DNA from: CAYHWW01 sp964360145
Lineage (GTDB): Bacteria > Bdellovibrionota > UBA1018 > CAYHWW01
Direction of reading: 5' to 3'
DNA: 40,252 bases
NCBI GenBank assembly: GCA_964360145.1
Contig: CAYHWW010000014.1
Location: forward strand, 1 to 40,252
Shown: in pieces, positions 31,762 to 40,165 of the stretch
Numbering within the stretch: position 1 is the stretch's first letter
Layout of the letters: every line of letters begins with the position of its first letter
Position numbers and translations under genes: made by a program
Notes under the pieces: generated by a model
The model's input: only the letters and a program-made list of their open reading frames with translations
The model's database searches: none
What the model was told of the DNA's origin: nothing

Positions 31762-33232
31762 GAAATTCGAGGCCCCGACCATGGCCGAAGCCCTGAAAAT
31801 CGTGAAACAAGAGATGGGCCCCGAGGCCATCATTCTCTCCACTAAGAACCACCGCAAGGGCTTCGGCCTCTTGAGCAAGGCATCGGTGGAAGTCACCGCC
31901 GCGGTCGCGGACAAGGATCTGGTGAAGAAGCAGATCACGGAGCGCGTGGTGCCTGAGACGACGAAAAACGCCATCCGCGACATGTCCGCGAGCCGACAGG
32001 CCAATGTGTACAACGATTTTTCCGGCCACTACATCGATAAGGCGGAGAAGATGCGTCGTGCGAGGGAGCAGGATGGAAAGCAGAAGAATCGCTACATCGA
32101 TATTCTTGACGATGACGACGCGGGCGCCACTCTCTCGACCAGAGACCAAGAGGTAGGCCAACCCGCCGCCTATGGCCGCAATGCGCGGATCACGGCGCCT
32201 ACCGCCGCCCCGGTCTCTCAATCCGCAGATATGGGTGGCGCTACCAGCGAAAATCTTGCCGCCGCTGCCGCGCACCATGAAGCCATGCGTGACCGCCTCA
32301 CCCAGGAGATGAACGCCATCAATGCCTCCCCCGCCGGTGGTGAGCTCGATGGCCTCCGCGAGGATGTGAAGCGCCTGAAGATGATGATGGAGGAGCTCAA
32401 GACCGAGCAAGCTGCCGCCACCGATACCAAAGCAGTGGAGCACGGTAGCGAGGAGCTCAATGCGGAGTTCCAGAGCCTTCTCAGAAACGGGCTTGATCGC
32501 AAGTATGCGGCGGCCCTCATCAAACAAGCGGCATTCAGCCTGCCCCGGGAAGCCATCAGCGATTCCGAGCGCATCCTGGAGGCCACTGCCAATGAAATGA
32601 TAGAAAACCTGCGGGTTGAGAATGTGCTGGCGTTCACCCCAGGGTCGGAGCAGCGGATCATCGCCATCGTGGGCCCTACGGGCGTGGGCAAAACCACCAC
32701 GCTGGCGAAGCTCGCATCCCAAGCCATCCTCGGGCGTAGCATGCGGGTGGGCCTCATTAACCTGGACAGCTATCGCATCGGTGGCGCGGATCAGTTGGCG
32801 ACTTATGCCAAGATTCTCAACGTGCCGTTTCGCAATGCCACGAATGAAGTGGAACTGGAGCGGGCCCTTGCGGAGTTCCGACCCCTCGATATGGTCCTCA
32901 TCGACACCACCGGGCGTTCACAAAAAGACGCCGATGGGCTCACGGCAGTGAAGAATATGCTGGCATCGGTGAAGGGCATCAAAACCATGCTCCTCATGAG
33001 CGCCACCACCAGGGATCAGGAGCTCTATGACATCCTGGGTCGTTTCCGTGTGTTCTCCCCCGCATACTTGGCTTTCAGCAAACTCGACGAGTCCAGCGTG
33101 CATGGCTGCATCTACAATGTGGCAGTAAAAACAGGCATACCGCTGGCGTGCTTCACCGTGGGGCAGCGAGTGCCCGAAGATATTGAACCCGCGACAAAAG
33201 AGCGGGTTGTAGACTTGATTTTAGACCTCTAG
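31751..33232 (+). CDS. flhF: SRP-like GTPase FlhF
   Basis: FlhF is a signal-recognition-particle family GTPase that sets the place of polar flagella. It has 493 residues. The basic N-terminal domain begins MQVRKFEAPTMAEALKIVKQEMGPEAIILSTK, which is diagnostic. A variable, acidic middle region follows. The NG domain has the P-loop GPTGVGKTTT (308-317), DSYRIGGADQLATYAKI and the G3 motif DTTGRS at about 385-390, then FSKLDESSVHG. The gene overlaps flhA and precedes flhG, which suggests a polar flagellum. Confidence 0.97.
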   Translation: MQVRKFEAPTMAEALKIVKQEMGPEAIILSTKNHRKGFGLLSKASVEVTAAVADKDLVKKQITERVVPETTKNAIRDMSASRQANVYNDFSGHYIDKAEKMRRAREQDGKQKNRYIDILDDDDAGATLSTRDQEVGQPAAYGRNARITAPTAAPVSQSADMGGATSENLAAAAAHHEAMRDRLTQEMNAINASPAGGELDGLREDVKRLKMMMEELKTEQAAATDTKAVEHGSEELNAEFQSLLRNGLDRKYAAALIKQAAFSLPREAISDSERILEATANEMIENLRVENVLAFTPGSEQRIIAIVGPTGVGKTTTLAKLASQAILGRSMRVGLINLDSYRIGGADQLATYAKILNVPFRNATNEVELERALAEFRPLDMVLIDTTGRSQKDADGLTAVKNMLASVKGIKTMLLMSATTRDQELYDILGRFRVFSPAYLAFSKLDESSVHGCIYNVAVKTGIPLACFTVGQRVPEDIEPATKERVVDLILDL

Positions 33233-33243
33233 GAGACAACGAG

Positions 33244-34131
33244 ATGGATCAAGCAGGCACGCTCAGGAAAATCATGAATGGGAGGTCCCCCGTGAAGTCG
33301 GAGGGATTGAAAGCTTTGAAAGTCATCTCAGTGACCAGCGGCAAGGGCGGCGTGGGCAAGACCAACATCGTCGCGAACCTCGCGGTCAGTTTGCAGAAAC
33401 AGGGGCTCAAGGTGCTTTTGCTGGATGGGGATTTCGGGCTGGCAAACCTGAATATCGTCATCGGCATGGAACCCAGGGGTACCGTGACCGATGTCATCAG
33501 CGGCGCCAAGGATGTCTCCGACATCGTGCTGACCGGCCCCGCCGGCGTGAAGCTGATCCCCTCCAGTACGGGGATTCTGAAGGCGTCCCAGCTCTCGTTG
33601 GCGGACAAGACCATACTCATGGATCGGCTCGAAGCGGCTCATATCCCCTTCGACATACTGCTCATTGATACGGGCGCCGGCATCAACTCTGACGTGACCT
33701 ATCTCAATGCGGCGGCCAGCGAAGTGATTGTGGTGACCACGCCAGAACCAACCGCCATCACCGACGCCTATGCTCTCATGAAGGTCATGAGCCAGGAGCA
33801 TAATGTGAAGCGGTTCAAGCTGCTGGTCAATATGTCCGCGGATGAACGGGAGGCCACCACGGTTTTCAGGAACTTGCTGGACGTGGCTGATCAATTTCTC
33901 AACGTATCCATCGAGTATCTGGGGTGGGTGCCCTACGACCGCCAGGTCTCGCAGGCGGTGATGGGGAGGCGCATTCTCTGCGAGCGATTCCCCGATTCCC
34001 CAGCCGCGAAAGCATTTCAATGCATAGCAGCCGGGCTTTCTGGTCCCAGCAACGGTGCGGTGAGCCCCATGATTACCGGTAACCTGCAGTTCTTTTGGAG
34101 AACGCTTATGATCAACGAGGTCAACGCATGA
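33244..34131 (+). CDS. flhG: MinD-like ATPase FlhG (FleN)
   Basis: FlhG limits flagellar number and stimulates FlhF GTPase activity. It has 295 residues. The N-terminus MDQAGTLRKIM carries the DQAxxLR motif known to activate FlhF. The deviant Walker A SGKGGVGKTN lies at 32-41. LLLDGDFGLANLNIVIG is MinD-like, and DILLIDTGAGINSDV contains Walker B. In Pseudomonas, FleN also inhibits FleQ; a link to the EBPs here is possible but inferred. The stop overlaps fliA as ATGA. Confidence 0.96.
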   Translation: MDQAGTLRKIMNGRSPVKSEGLKALKVISVTSGKGGVGKTNIVANLAVSLQKQGLKVLLLDGDFGLANLNIVIGMEPRGTVTDVISGAKDVSDIVLTGPAGVKLIPSSTGILKASQLSLADKTILMDRLEAAHIPFDILLIDTGAGINSDVTYLNAAASEVIVVTTPEPTAITDAYALMKVMSQEHNVKRFKLLVNMSADEREATTVFRNLLDVADQFLNVSIEYLGWVPYDRQVSQAVMGRRILCERFPDSPAAKAFQCIAAGLSGPSNGAVSPMITGNLQFFWRTLMINEVNA

Positions 34132-35027
34132 AAGACGCAATCAGCAAATATCAAAAGACCTCCAAAATGGAAGCATCTCCGCGCACAGCAGCGGTGGACG
34201 ATGACTTCGACGTCACGGATAACGACTTCAGAATTCCGGAGAACGCGCTCAACCCCGCCAGTCGGTCGCGGCGGGGGATCCCCCAGGGCAGTGGCCTCTC
34301 GGGATCCCGCGATGAGATCATCAAGGAGTATGCTCCTCTCATCAAGTATATCGCCCAGAAGATCGCGGCGAGGCTACCCGCCAACATTGAGCTCGATGAC
34401 CTCATCAGCGCGGGCGTCATCGGCCTCATGGATGCCATCGAGAAGTACGATCCCACCCGGGATAATAAGTTCAAGACCTATGCTGAGTTCCGCGTCCGAG
34501 GAGCCATCCTGGATGAGCTGCGCGCCCAGGACTGGGTCCCCCGGTCCGTGCGGGAAAAATCAAAAATGCTTGAACGCACCTACATCAAAATCGAGCGTGA
34601 GAAGGGCAGACCCGGCACGGACGAAGAGGTGTGTCTCGAACTGAATCTCAGCAGCGAGGAATACCACGAGATGCTGAGTCAGGTGCGGTCAGTATCCCTG
34701 CTGTCCTATGAGGATCTCAATAGCTTCTCTAGGAGCGACAAACGCGCGGCGTTGGGGCTGGGCGAAAATGGGCGGTCACCCACGCCATTCTCGGAAGTGA
34801 ATGTGGCGGGGCTGAAGCGAATGATCGCCGAGGCCATCAAGGAGCTGCCCGAAAAGCAGAGACTGGTCCTTTCGCTGTACTACTATGAGGATTTGAACTT
34901 GAAGGAAATCGGGCGTGTGTTGGAAGTCACTGAATCACGGGTGTCACAACTCCATACCCAAGCGGTCCTCAGGCTCAAGGCCAAGCTCAAAAATAACTTC
35001 GACGATTTCATCGCGCTATTCGGATGA
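34128..35027 (+). CDS. fliA: Flagellar sigma factor FliA (sigma-28)
   Basis: FliA directs RNA polymerase to late flagellar genes and is normally held by FlgM. It has 299 residues from ATG 34128, overlapping the flhG stop, with GAGG upstream. About 60 N-terminal residues are longer than usual and polar. Sigma region 2 follows (LIKYIAQKIAARLPANIELDDLISAGVIGLMDAIEKYDPT), with the FliA signature RVRGAILDELRAQDWVPRSVREK, region 3, and region 4 (AIKELPEKQRLVLSLYYYEDLNLKEIGRVLEVTESRVSQLHTQAVLRL). No flgM was found in the window. Confidence 0.97.
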   Translation: MKDAISKYQKTSKMEASPRTAAVDDDFDVTDNDFRIPENALNPASRSRRGIPQGSGLSGSRDEIIKEYAPLIKYIAQKIAARLPANIELDDLISAGVIGLMDAIEKYDPTRDNKFKTYAEFRVRGAILDELRAQDWVPRSVREKSKMLERTYIKIEREKGRPGTDEEVCLELNLSSEEYHEMLSQVRSVSLLSYEDLNSFSRSDKRAALGLGENGRSPTPFSEVNVAGLKRMIAEAIKELPEKQRLVLSLYYYEDLNLKEIGRVLEVTESRVSQLHTQAVLRLKAKLKNNFDDFIALFG

Positions 35028-35036
35028 GGGAACTTC

Positions 35037-36071
35037 ATGGATGAGTTGGCGACACTTTCAGGGGATTTTCTCTTCGAGAGAAGGAGGCTCGCGGATAGCC
35101 TGCGGCGCCTCGAGTCCCTTATTGTGAGCCCGGAAGTGTCAACGCAAATTGGCCGGGCCACTCTCATCGAGATGCAGGCGGAAATCGATCGCCTTACAAG
35201 TGGGATTTTCCGCTTAGATGCTCTTGCTAAGCACCTTTCCGCGAAATCCCAGTTCGATCGTTACGAGGATTGCGATTTTTTTCTCAATAGCATGGTGGTC
35301 GCTGCTCAGAACGCGGCAAGTACAGCCACGAGGGCCGTGTTAGTGAATGCCACGGGGCACGGCACTAAAGTGGACCGCCACAAAATCTCCAAGCTCCAAG
35401 AAGTGTTGCCGGAAATGATGCAAACCTTCATTGAGTTTTCCATCGAATCCCCCAAAGAGCGTCGGCTCCGGGGCAAGAAGGAGACCGCCTTTGTGCAGAT
35501 GGGCATGCGTCGGCACGATGAAGGCATCCAATTCACATTAGTGGCGGATGGCAATGGCGTCATGCCGCCTCTATCCGACGAACACGGTGAACGCCTCGCG
35601 GCCATTGGTGTTCGAGCCACTTTTCAGGGGAAACCTGGCAAGTGGTCGTGCTGGGTCTTCAACATTCCCCATTATGCCCCGGTGATGAACTGCTACGCGG
35701 TGAGTCTGGGGGGCCTCAAAGTCTACATGCCGGCCACGGCGGTGGTGGCGGTTCATGACAGCGGTCCATTGGATCCTGGCGAAACCCCCATTATCCGCAT
35801 GAACAATGAGTTGAAGGGCGAGGTTGTGAGAGCGAACGAAGTCCGCGCGGGCCCAGTCCATGCGTTGGAAGTCGCGGCCGGATCACGGCGCGCATGGCTC
35901 CTCATCGATGGTCCCGCCATTCGAGAAGAAGTATTCATGAAGCCCGTGCCCGAAAGCCTGAGCGGCTATGGCCGCTATATGGGCATGGTGGTTTCCACCA
36001 CAGCCCCCAGCCAAGCTTTATTCGCGGTTATCAATCCGAGTTTCATCGTCTACGGAGGGACCCTGCCGTGA
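35037..36071 (+). CDS. Degenerate CheA-like protein: P3-P4-P5 remnant lacking the phosphotransfer domain
   Basis: This 344-residue soluble protein is read by eye as a shortened CheA. Residues 1-65 resemble the P3 dimerisation hairpin (LSGDFLFERRRLADSL; EIDRLTSGIFRLDAL). Residues about 70-212 resemble the P4 ATPase: KVDRHKISKLQEVLPEMMQ, then IESPKERRLRGKKE, which in active CheA follows RNAVDHG. Here the N-box region reads QTFIEFS, so the key Asn is Thr130 and the Asp-His-Gly is Glu-Phe-Ser. The G1 box DDGxG reads ADGNG (170-174), and the G2/ATP-lid part is deleted. Residues about 217-344 look like the P5/CheW-like domain (CYAVSLGGLKVYMPATAVVAVHD). There is no Hpt or P2 domain. It should not phosphorylate and may act as a scaffold. 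It starts 9 bp after fliA and its stop overlaps the next start (GTGA). Confidence 0.78.
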   Translation: MDELATLSGDFLFERRRLADSLRRLESLIVSPEVSTQIGRATLIEMQAEIDRLTSGIFRLDALAKHLSAKSQFDRYEDCDFFLNSMVVAAQNAASTATRAVLVNATGHGTKVDRHKISKLQEVLPEMMQTFIEFSIESPKERRLRGKKETAFVQMGMRRHDEGIQFTLVADGNGVMPPLSDEHGERLAAIGVRATFQGKPGKWSCWVFNIPHYAPVMNCYAVSLGGLKVYMPATAVVAVHDSGPLDPGETPIIRMNNELKGEVVRANEVRAGPVHALEVAAGSRRAWLLIDGPAIREEVFMKPVPESLSGYGRYMGMVVSTTAPSQALFAVINPSFIVYGGTLP

Positions 36072-38446
36072 GCAACAGCATCAAGGGGAGGATGAGTATC
36101 GCGCTAGCAGGCGCATTGATCCTGGGCTTGGGCACCGCGGTCAGCATCCTGGTTCGCTACAAGAACCACCAAGACTACTCCGTCCGTCTCCTTTCCGGCC
36201 AAGAGAAGACCGTGATCCTGGGACAACTCATAGAAGCACGCCTCAAAGCCGCCAAAGAGATGTTGCCGCTTTCCGTGTCCAATCAGTCCGCGAATGAATC
36301 TTTCATTGAGCGCATCAAAGGCGTGGATGCGGATCTGAAGGCACTGACTACGGAGATAGATGACCAGAACCTGCAGGAGGCGCTCAAGGCCATTGCCCCC
36401 ATCTCTCGCAACGGCAAGGTCGAAGTCCTGGAAGATATTTTCGTTTACTACCGCAACGTGAAGGCCGTGGCCTTCAACCTCTACCGCACGTGCTGGGCCA
36501 ATAAGTGGATGAATGCCGCGCGGGCCATTGGCCAGGTCGTGCAGGACTTGGATAATCTGCCTTACCATGATGCCGAAAAAGGCCTCTCCGTGATCTCCGC
36601 CAAGATCATCACTCTGACGGGTTACATCACGCGGGTGGATATGAGCAATGAGAGCAAGGTCCTCGTGCTGGGGCAGTTGGCCCAGATCAAGACCACCATA
36701 GACCGCTACGGTGAAGCGGTTTCCCAGGCCGAGAAGTCCAAGGAGGTGCGTGAATCAGCTTTGAAAAAAGCTTTAGTGAGCTTGCGCCTCTACAATGAGG
36801 CCCAGGCCAAGGGGGCCTCCCAATTCATAGCCCGCACCCAAGAGGACTTCGTGCGTTCTCTGCTGTGGATTGCCCTCTCCGCCATCGTGGCCCTGGGCTG
36901 GCACATGTTCTGGACCCGTAGGAACGGAAAACGCGTGGTTGCGGCGACGGAATCCCTCGTCATGCAATGCACCCAGTGGATACAGAGCGGCGGGGCCTTG
37001 AGCGCCACGGGCACCAAAGCTCCCCTCAATACGGACGTGGAGTGGAAACCTGTTTTCGAGTCCTTGGATCAGGTGCATGGCAAACTCTCGGCGCTGCGCC
37101 GTGAGGATCAAGCCATCAAGCGCTTGATGCAGCAACCCTTCATCTTGGTGAACCGCGCCCGTCAGGCGGTGTATTGGAATTCCAGTGCCGCGGCATTCTT
37201 GAAGAGCCGCAGCGTGGATGAGTCTGGCCCTGTGCACTATATGACGCTGCTGCGCTTCCCCGTGAAGGATGGCAAGGCTGTGTCCGACCCCGTGGAGAAG
37301 GCATTTCAAGATAAGGCTGAGGTGACACGGGGTATTGAGGTGGTGAGCGGCCCTGAAATCGTGTCCACACGCATTCTTTGCACTCCGGTGCCCGATGCCG
37401 AGGGACAGGCGGATTACATCCTGGTGCAGCTCCGTGATCTCCGCGACGAATTCAAACTCATCGACAATGAGATCACTCGCCAGCTGGCCAGCGTGAAAAA
37501 CGCGGTTCGTGCCGTGCAAGAGGGCAAGGTGCCAGATGACGTCGCCATCGATGTCCGGCCCGCCATCAGGGACTCCGTGGAAAACCTGAAGCACATCGCC
37601 ATCGAGCACCAGGAACACAAAGAGATGATCACAGGCCAGCTTGCCGCCGCTCTCGAGCGCTTGTCCCGGGAGGGAGGCCTGAAGAAGAACGTCCACGGAC
37701 GCTTGCGCCAGATCACCGAAGACGTGGAAGGCTGTCATAAGACAATCACTCGCATTGATGGTGAATTGGACGCCATGTCCTCATTCTTGCGGGATTCCGC
37801 CACCAGAGACCAAAGCATCAAGAATGAGTATTCCGTGTTGCATCGGCGGGGTTCTGACCTTCAGCGCAATATCCGCCAAGAGCAGGAGCTCGCGGCTAGG
37901 GCTCTCACCAGCCTCCAGCAGATTGACTCGCTCACCAAGGGCATTCGATCCCGGGAGCAGCTCATATACAGCGCCTTGGAGAAAGCTTCCGTAGCGAACG
38001 CCAACAACAGCATCCTGCGGGCGCGGCCTGACATCTCCATCGTGGAAATCGCTGGCATCCTGGATAGCGTGAACACCCTTTCCGAGCAATTCGATCGTGC
38101 CTACCGCTTCATTCAGCAGGCCGTGAGTGAGTTGGAGAATCAGTATTCTTCCCTGAGAGGCAGCCTTGAGGAAAGCCTCGCGACGAGCAAGAAGCTGTCC
38201 GAGGATGACCGCGGCATCATTGATATCCTGGGGCGCCTTGAGAAGCTCACGGATGCCGCCAAAGACGATTTCCGCGGCATCTACAATCGGGGTTCCGCCG
38301 TGCGAGAGGGCCTCGCGGCCATGGAGTCCAACCTTGGGGCCGTGGAAGAGAAGTGCCGCGTGCTGGAAAAGGTCGGCACCGCGAGCCTTGAGCTGCAGGA
38401 GCATATGGAGCGGGGGTTCCGCGGCATGCTAGAAGGTACGGCTTAA
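36068..38446 (+). CDS. Transmembrane MCP-like coiled-coil sensor with degenerate signalling tip
   Basis: This protein has 792 residues from GTG 36068, which overlaps the previous stop; the frame is open upstream to 35894 but within the preceding gene. The topology is that of a chemoreceptor. TM1 (about 10-29) is followed by a helical periplasmic domain (about 30-260) and TM2 (about 262-282). A PAS-like segment (about 350-455; FILVNRARQAVYWNSSAAAFL) and long charged coiled coils (about 460-790) complete it. The usual tip sequence is absent. About residues 639-680 (KASVANANNSILRARPD then IAGILDSVNTLSEQF) can be laid over the canonical LLALNAAIEAARAGE...FAVVADEVRKLAE, but most conserved residues are changed. 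Pairing with the pseudo-CheA suggests a dedicated non-canonical array or a flagellar-pole structure. The role is inferred. Confidence 0.72.
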   Translation: MSNSIKGRMSIALAGALILGLGTAVSILVRYKNHQDYSVRLLSGQEKTVILGQLIEARLKAAKEMLPLSVSNQSANESFIERIKGVDADLKALTTEIDDQNLQEALKAIAPISRNGKVEVLEDIFVYYRNVKAVAFNLYRTCWANKWMNAARAIGQVVQDLDNLPYHDAEKGLSVISAKIITLTGYITRVDMSNESKVLVLGQLAQIKTTIDRYGEAVSQAEKSKEVRESALKKALVSLRLYNEAQAKGASQFIARTQEDFVRSLLWIALSAIVALGWHMFWTRRNGKRVVAATESLVMQCTQWIQSGGALSATGTKAPLNTDVEWKPVFESLDQVHGKLSALRREDQAIKRLMQQPFILVNRARQAVYWNSSAAAFLKSRSVDESGPVHYMTLLRFPVKDGKAVSDPVEKAFQDKAEVTRGIEVVSGPEIVSTRILCTPVPDAEGQADYILVQLRDLRDEFKLIDNEITRQLASVKNAVRAVQEGKVPDDVAIDVRPAIRDSVENLKHIAIEHQEHKEMITGQLAAALERLSREGGLKKNVHGRLRQITEDVEGCHKTITRIDGELDAMSSFLRDSATRDQSIKNEYSVLHRRGSDLQRNIRQEQELAARALTSLQQIDSLTKGIRSREQLIYSALEKASVANANNSILRARPDISIVEIAGILDSVNTLSEQFDRAYRFIQQAVSELENQYSSLRGSLEESLATSKKLSEDDRGIIDILGRLEKLTDAAKDDFRGIYNRGSAVREGLAAMESNLGAVEEKCRVLEKVGTASLELQEHMERGFRGMLEGTA

Positions 38447-38451
38447 GCGTA

Positions 38452-39975
38452 CTATTGCGCTTCGGCGTGGGGCATGTAAGTTACGCTGTCCATCGCGACG
38501 TCATAAATTCGCAATCCTGGTTGCTCACTGTCCACGTAAACGCGATCGGCGTCGTCGAGAATCACGGATATCGTGCCGAAGGGCGCCGTGGTGGCGTCGC
38601 GGATGAGGCTGATTACACCGGAGGCAAGGGTCATGACCTGGACGCGCAACCTATCATTTTGGGCGCCTTCATATTTTGCAGGGATTTCTAAACCAAAGCT
38701 GATGGCGTTGGTGGACGCGATGGCGTAGCCCGACCGGCCCATGATCCGTCGTGCGATGGCGACCCACGTCTCGTCCCGCTCGGCCACAGTCCACGATGCA
38801 CGGCGGTCGCCAAAGCCGCAGGACAGGTAGATGAGCACCGCGCCGTCCCTCAACACATGGGGGCTGAGCTCTTCTATGTGTTCATTAATCAGTGTCTGAT
38901 CCGGGCCGATGGCAAAGGTCCCCGGCTTGCCATGGGCCATGATGATGACCACGTCGGTGTCGCGGCTGCTCTCCAGGGCTGCATTGAGCTCCGCGATGGA
39001 TCCGACGACATGAGAGCGGAAAGATGCTGCTTGGCTCTGGATATTTTGGATGTTCCTCACGTGGGCGACGTCCACCTCGCCGGTGAGATCGCGCACGAGG
39101 CCAGGGGCGCCCAAGGCATCGCTGATGAGGCTGCGTTCGCTGATGAAAACCACGTTTCTGCCGGCAAACGGTGTATGGGACGCCGTCTGGGTGTCGGCAA
39201 TGAACTCTGCGTTGGGGTAAATCGTATGAGAGGACATGGCATAGAGATTGATGGGATTGAAGATGCCCAGCATGGAAACGGCCAGGGGAATGGCGATTAG
39301 GTTTTTCCTGTGGGCACGGATGGCGGTGCGAAGCTGCTTTTCGTCCTGGAAATACTGCGCTTCGATGGATTGGAGAAATTTATCATTCTCGATGCCGAAA
39401 ATGCCCTGGAGATCGGAGCGGGAGAAGAGGTGTTCGTGGATTTCTTGCACGAGCTTCTTCACGGAGTGGAGTTGAAACCAATGGGGGATGAGTCGCAGCA
39501 GAAAAGGGCCCAGGCCCCAAAGATAGTGCACACCAGAGGTCGCGGTCACGCGGGCGATCCGCTGGGCCGTGCTGTAGGGTTGGGCCAGGCTGTTCTGGCG
39601 CCGTTCGTGGACAGCCCAAATATCAGCAGACTTCGCTTCATTGAATACGAAGGCGCCCACGGCCGGTCTCTCCAGCACGCGGGCGTAGGCCCGCAGCGCA
39701 GCAAGACTCCGGAGGGAAAGCCCCTGCTCCCTTCCCCTCTCGATGACCATGTGGGTGAGCGCGAAGGCGCCAGCCAAGAGGCTGTTTCGTTCCCGGGCGG
39801 CTTTGTAGGCGTCCTGCCACTGCTCAAAAGTATAGCCGCTGGTGGGTGAAAGCCTGAACTCCCTGATGTTCGTCAGGGCCCGTCTGCAGGTTTCCCCGGT
39901 GGATGCTCCCGCGGCCTGGGGGGGCGCGAAAAACAGGCTCAAGATCAGTAGAAATGCCGGGGGAAGGGCTTTCAT
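38452..39975 (-). CDS. Exported protein with a possible caspase-like (clan CD) C-terminal domain
   Basis: This 507-residue protein starts at ATG 39975. The signal peptide is about 1-24 (MKALPPAFLLILSLFFAPPQAAG). A helical N-terminal region follows, then a likely membrane segment at about 226-245 (LIAIPLAVSMLGIFNPINLYA). The C-terminal half has alternating strands and helices. It includes DVVIIMAHGKPGTF with His348-Gly349 and, 38 residues later, AVLIYLSCGFGDRRAS with Cys386. This order (strand-His-Gly, strand-Ser-Cys-x-x-Gly) is that of clan CD peptidases such as caspases, CHAT and C80 domains. I cannot assign a family, and the activity is unproven. It is convergent with the MCP-like gene, with only 5 bp between the stops. 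Confidence 0.85.
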   Translation of the reverse strand: MKALPPAFLLILSLFFAPPQAAGASTGETCRRALTNIREFRLSPTSGYTFEQWQDAYKAARERNSLLAGAFALTHMVIERGREQGLSLRSLAALRAYARVLERPAVGAFVFNEAKSADIWAVHERRQNSLAQPYSTAQRIARVTATSGVHYLWGLGPFLLRLIPHWFQLHSVKKLVQEIHEHLFSRSDLQGIFGIENDKFLQSIEAQYFQDEKQLRTAIRAHRKNLIAIPLAVSMLGIFNPINLYAMSSHTIYPNAEFIADTQTASHTPFAGRNVVFISERSLISDALGAPGLVRDLTGEVDVAHVRNIQNIQSQAASFRSHVVGSIAELNAALESSRDTDVVIIMAHGKPGTFAIGPDQTLINEHIEELSPHVLRDGAVLIYLSCGFGDRRASWTVAERDETWVAIARRIMGRSGYAIASTNAISFGLEIPAKYEGAQNDRLRVQVMTLASGVISLIRDATTAPFGTISVILDDADRVYVDSEQPGLRIYDVAMDSVTYMPHAEAQ

Positions 39976-40052
39976 GGGTGAACATGCCTAACACCAGGGA
40001 GGGGTGAGTTCAATTAAAGGTATTCAATTCTGCTGCAAAATTTACTACAGCT

Positions 40053-40068
40053 CTGCGGCCAGCCGCAG
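40053..40068. promoter_or_regulatory. 16-bp palindrome in the divergent gap (candidate operator)
   Basis: CTGCGGC-CA-GCCGCAG is an inverted repeat with perfect 7-bp arms (40053-40059 and 40062-40068). It lies between the divergent gene at 39975 and the one starting at 40166. No T-run follows, so a protein-binding site is more likely than a terminator. The rest of this 190-bp gap (39976-40165) shows only the -10 element listed below. Confidence 0.5.
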
Positions 40069-40122
40069 TGACTTGACCGTGAGTGGAGATGGCACATCCC
40101 CACTTTCGGGCTCCACCCCCTC

Positions 40123-40131
40123 TGTTATAAA
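40123..40131 (+). promoter_or_regulatory. Extended -10 promoter element before the last gene
   Basis: TGT-TATAAA (TG at 40123-40124, TATAAA at 40126-40131) is a good extended -10 element. The -35 position (about 40103-40108) is poor, as is common for extended -10 promoters. Transcription would start near 40138, about 28 nt before the ATG at 40166. Confidence 0.4.
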
Positions 40132-40165
40132 TTCGATGCATTAAATCGAAAATAAAACATAGCCC

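Noticed and set aside
31721..32722. 333-codon minus-strand frame opposite flhF
   Set aside because: It is antisense to the FlhF N-terminal and GTPase regions, with no recognisable protein features.
40088..40108. Fourth sigma-54 promoter (TGGCACATCCCCACTTT) before the last gene
   Set aside because: The -24 half matches, but GC is absent ten bases after GG and no TTGC follows.
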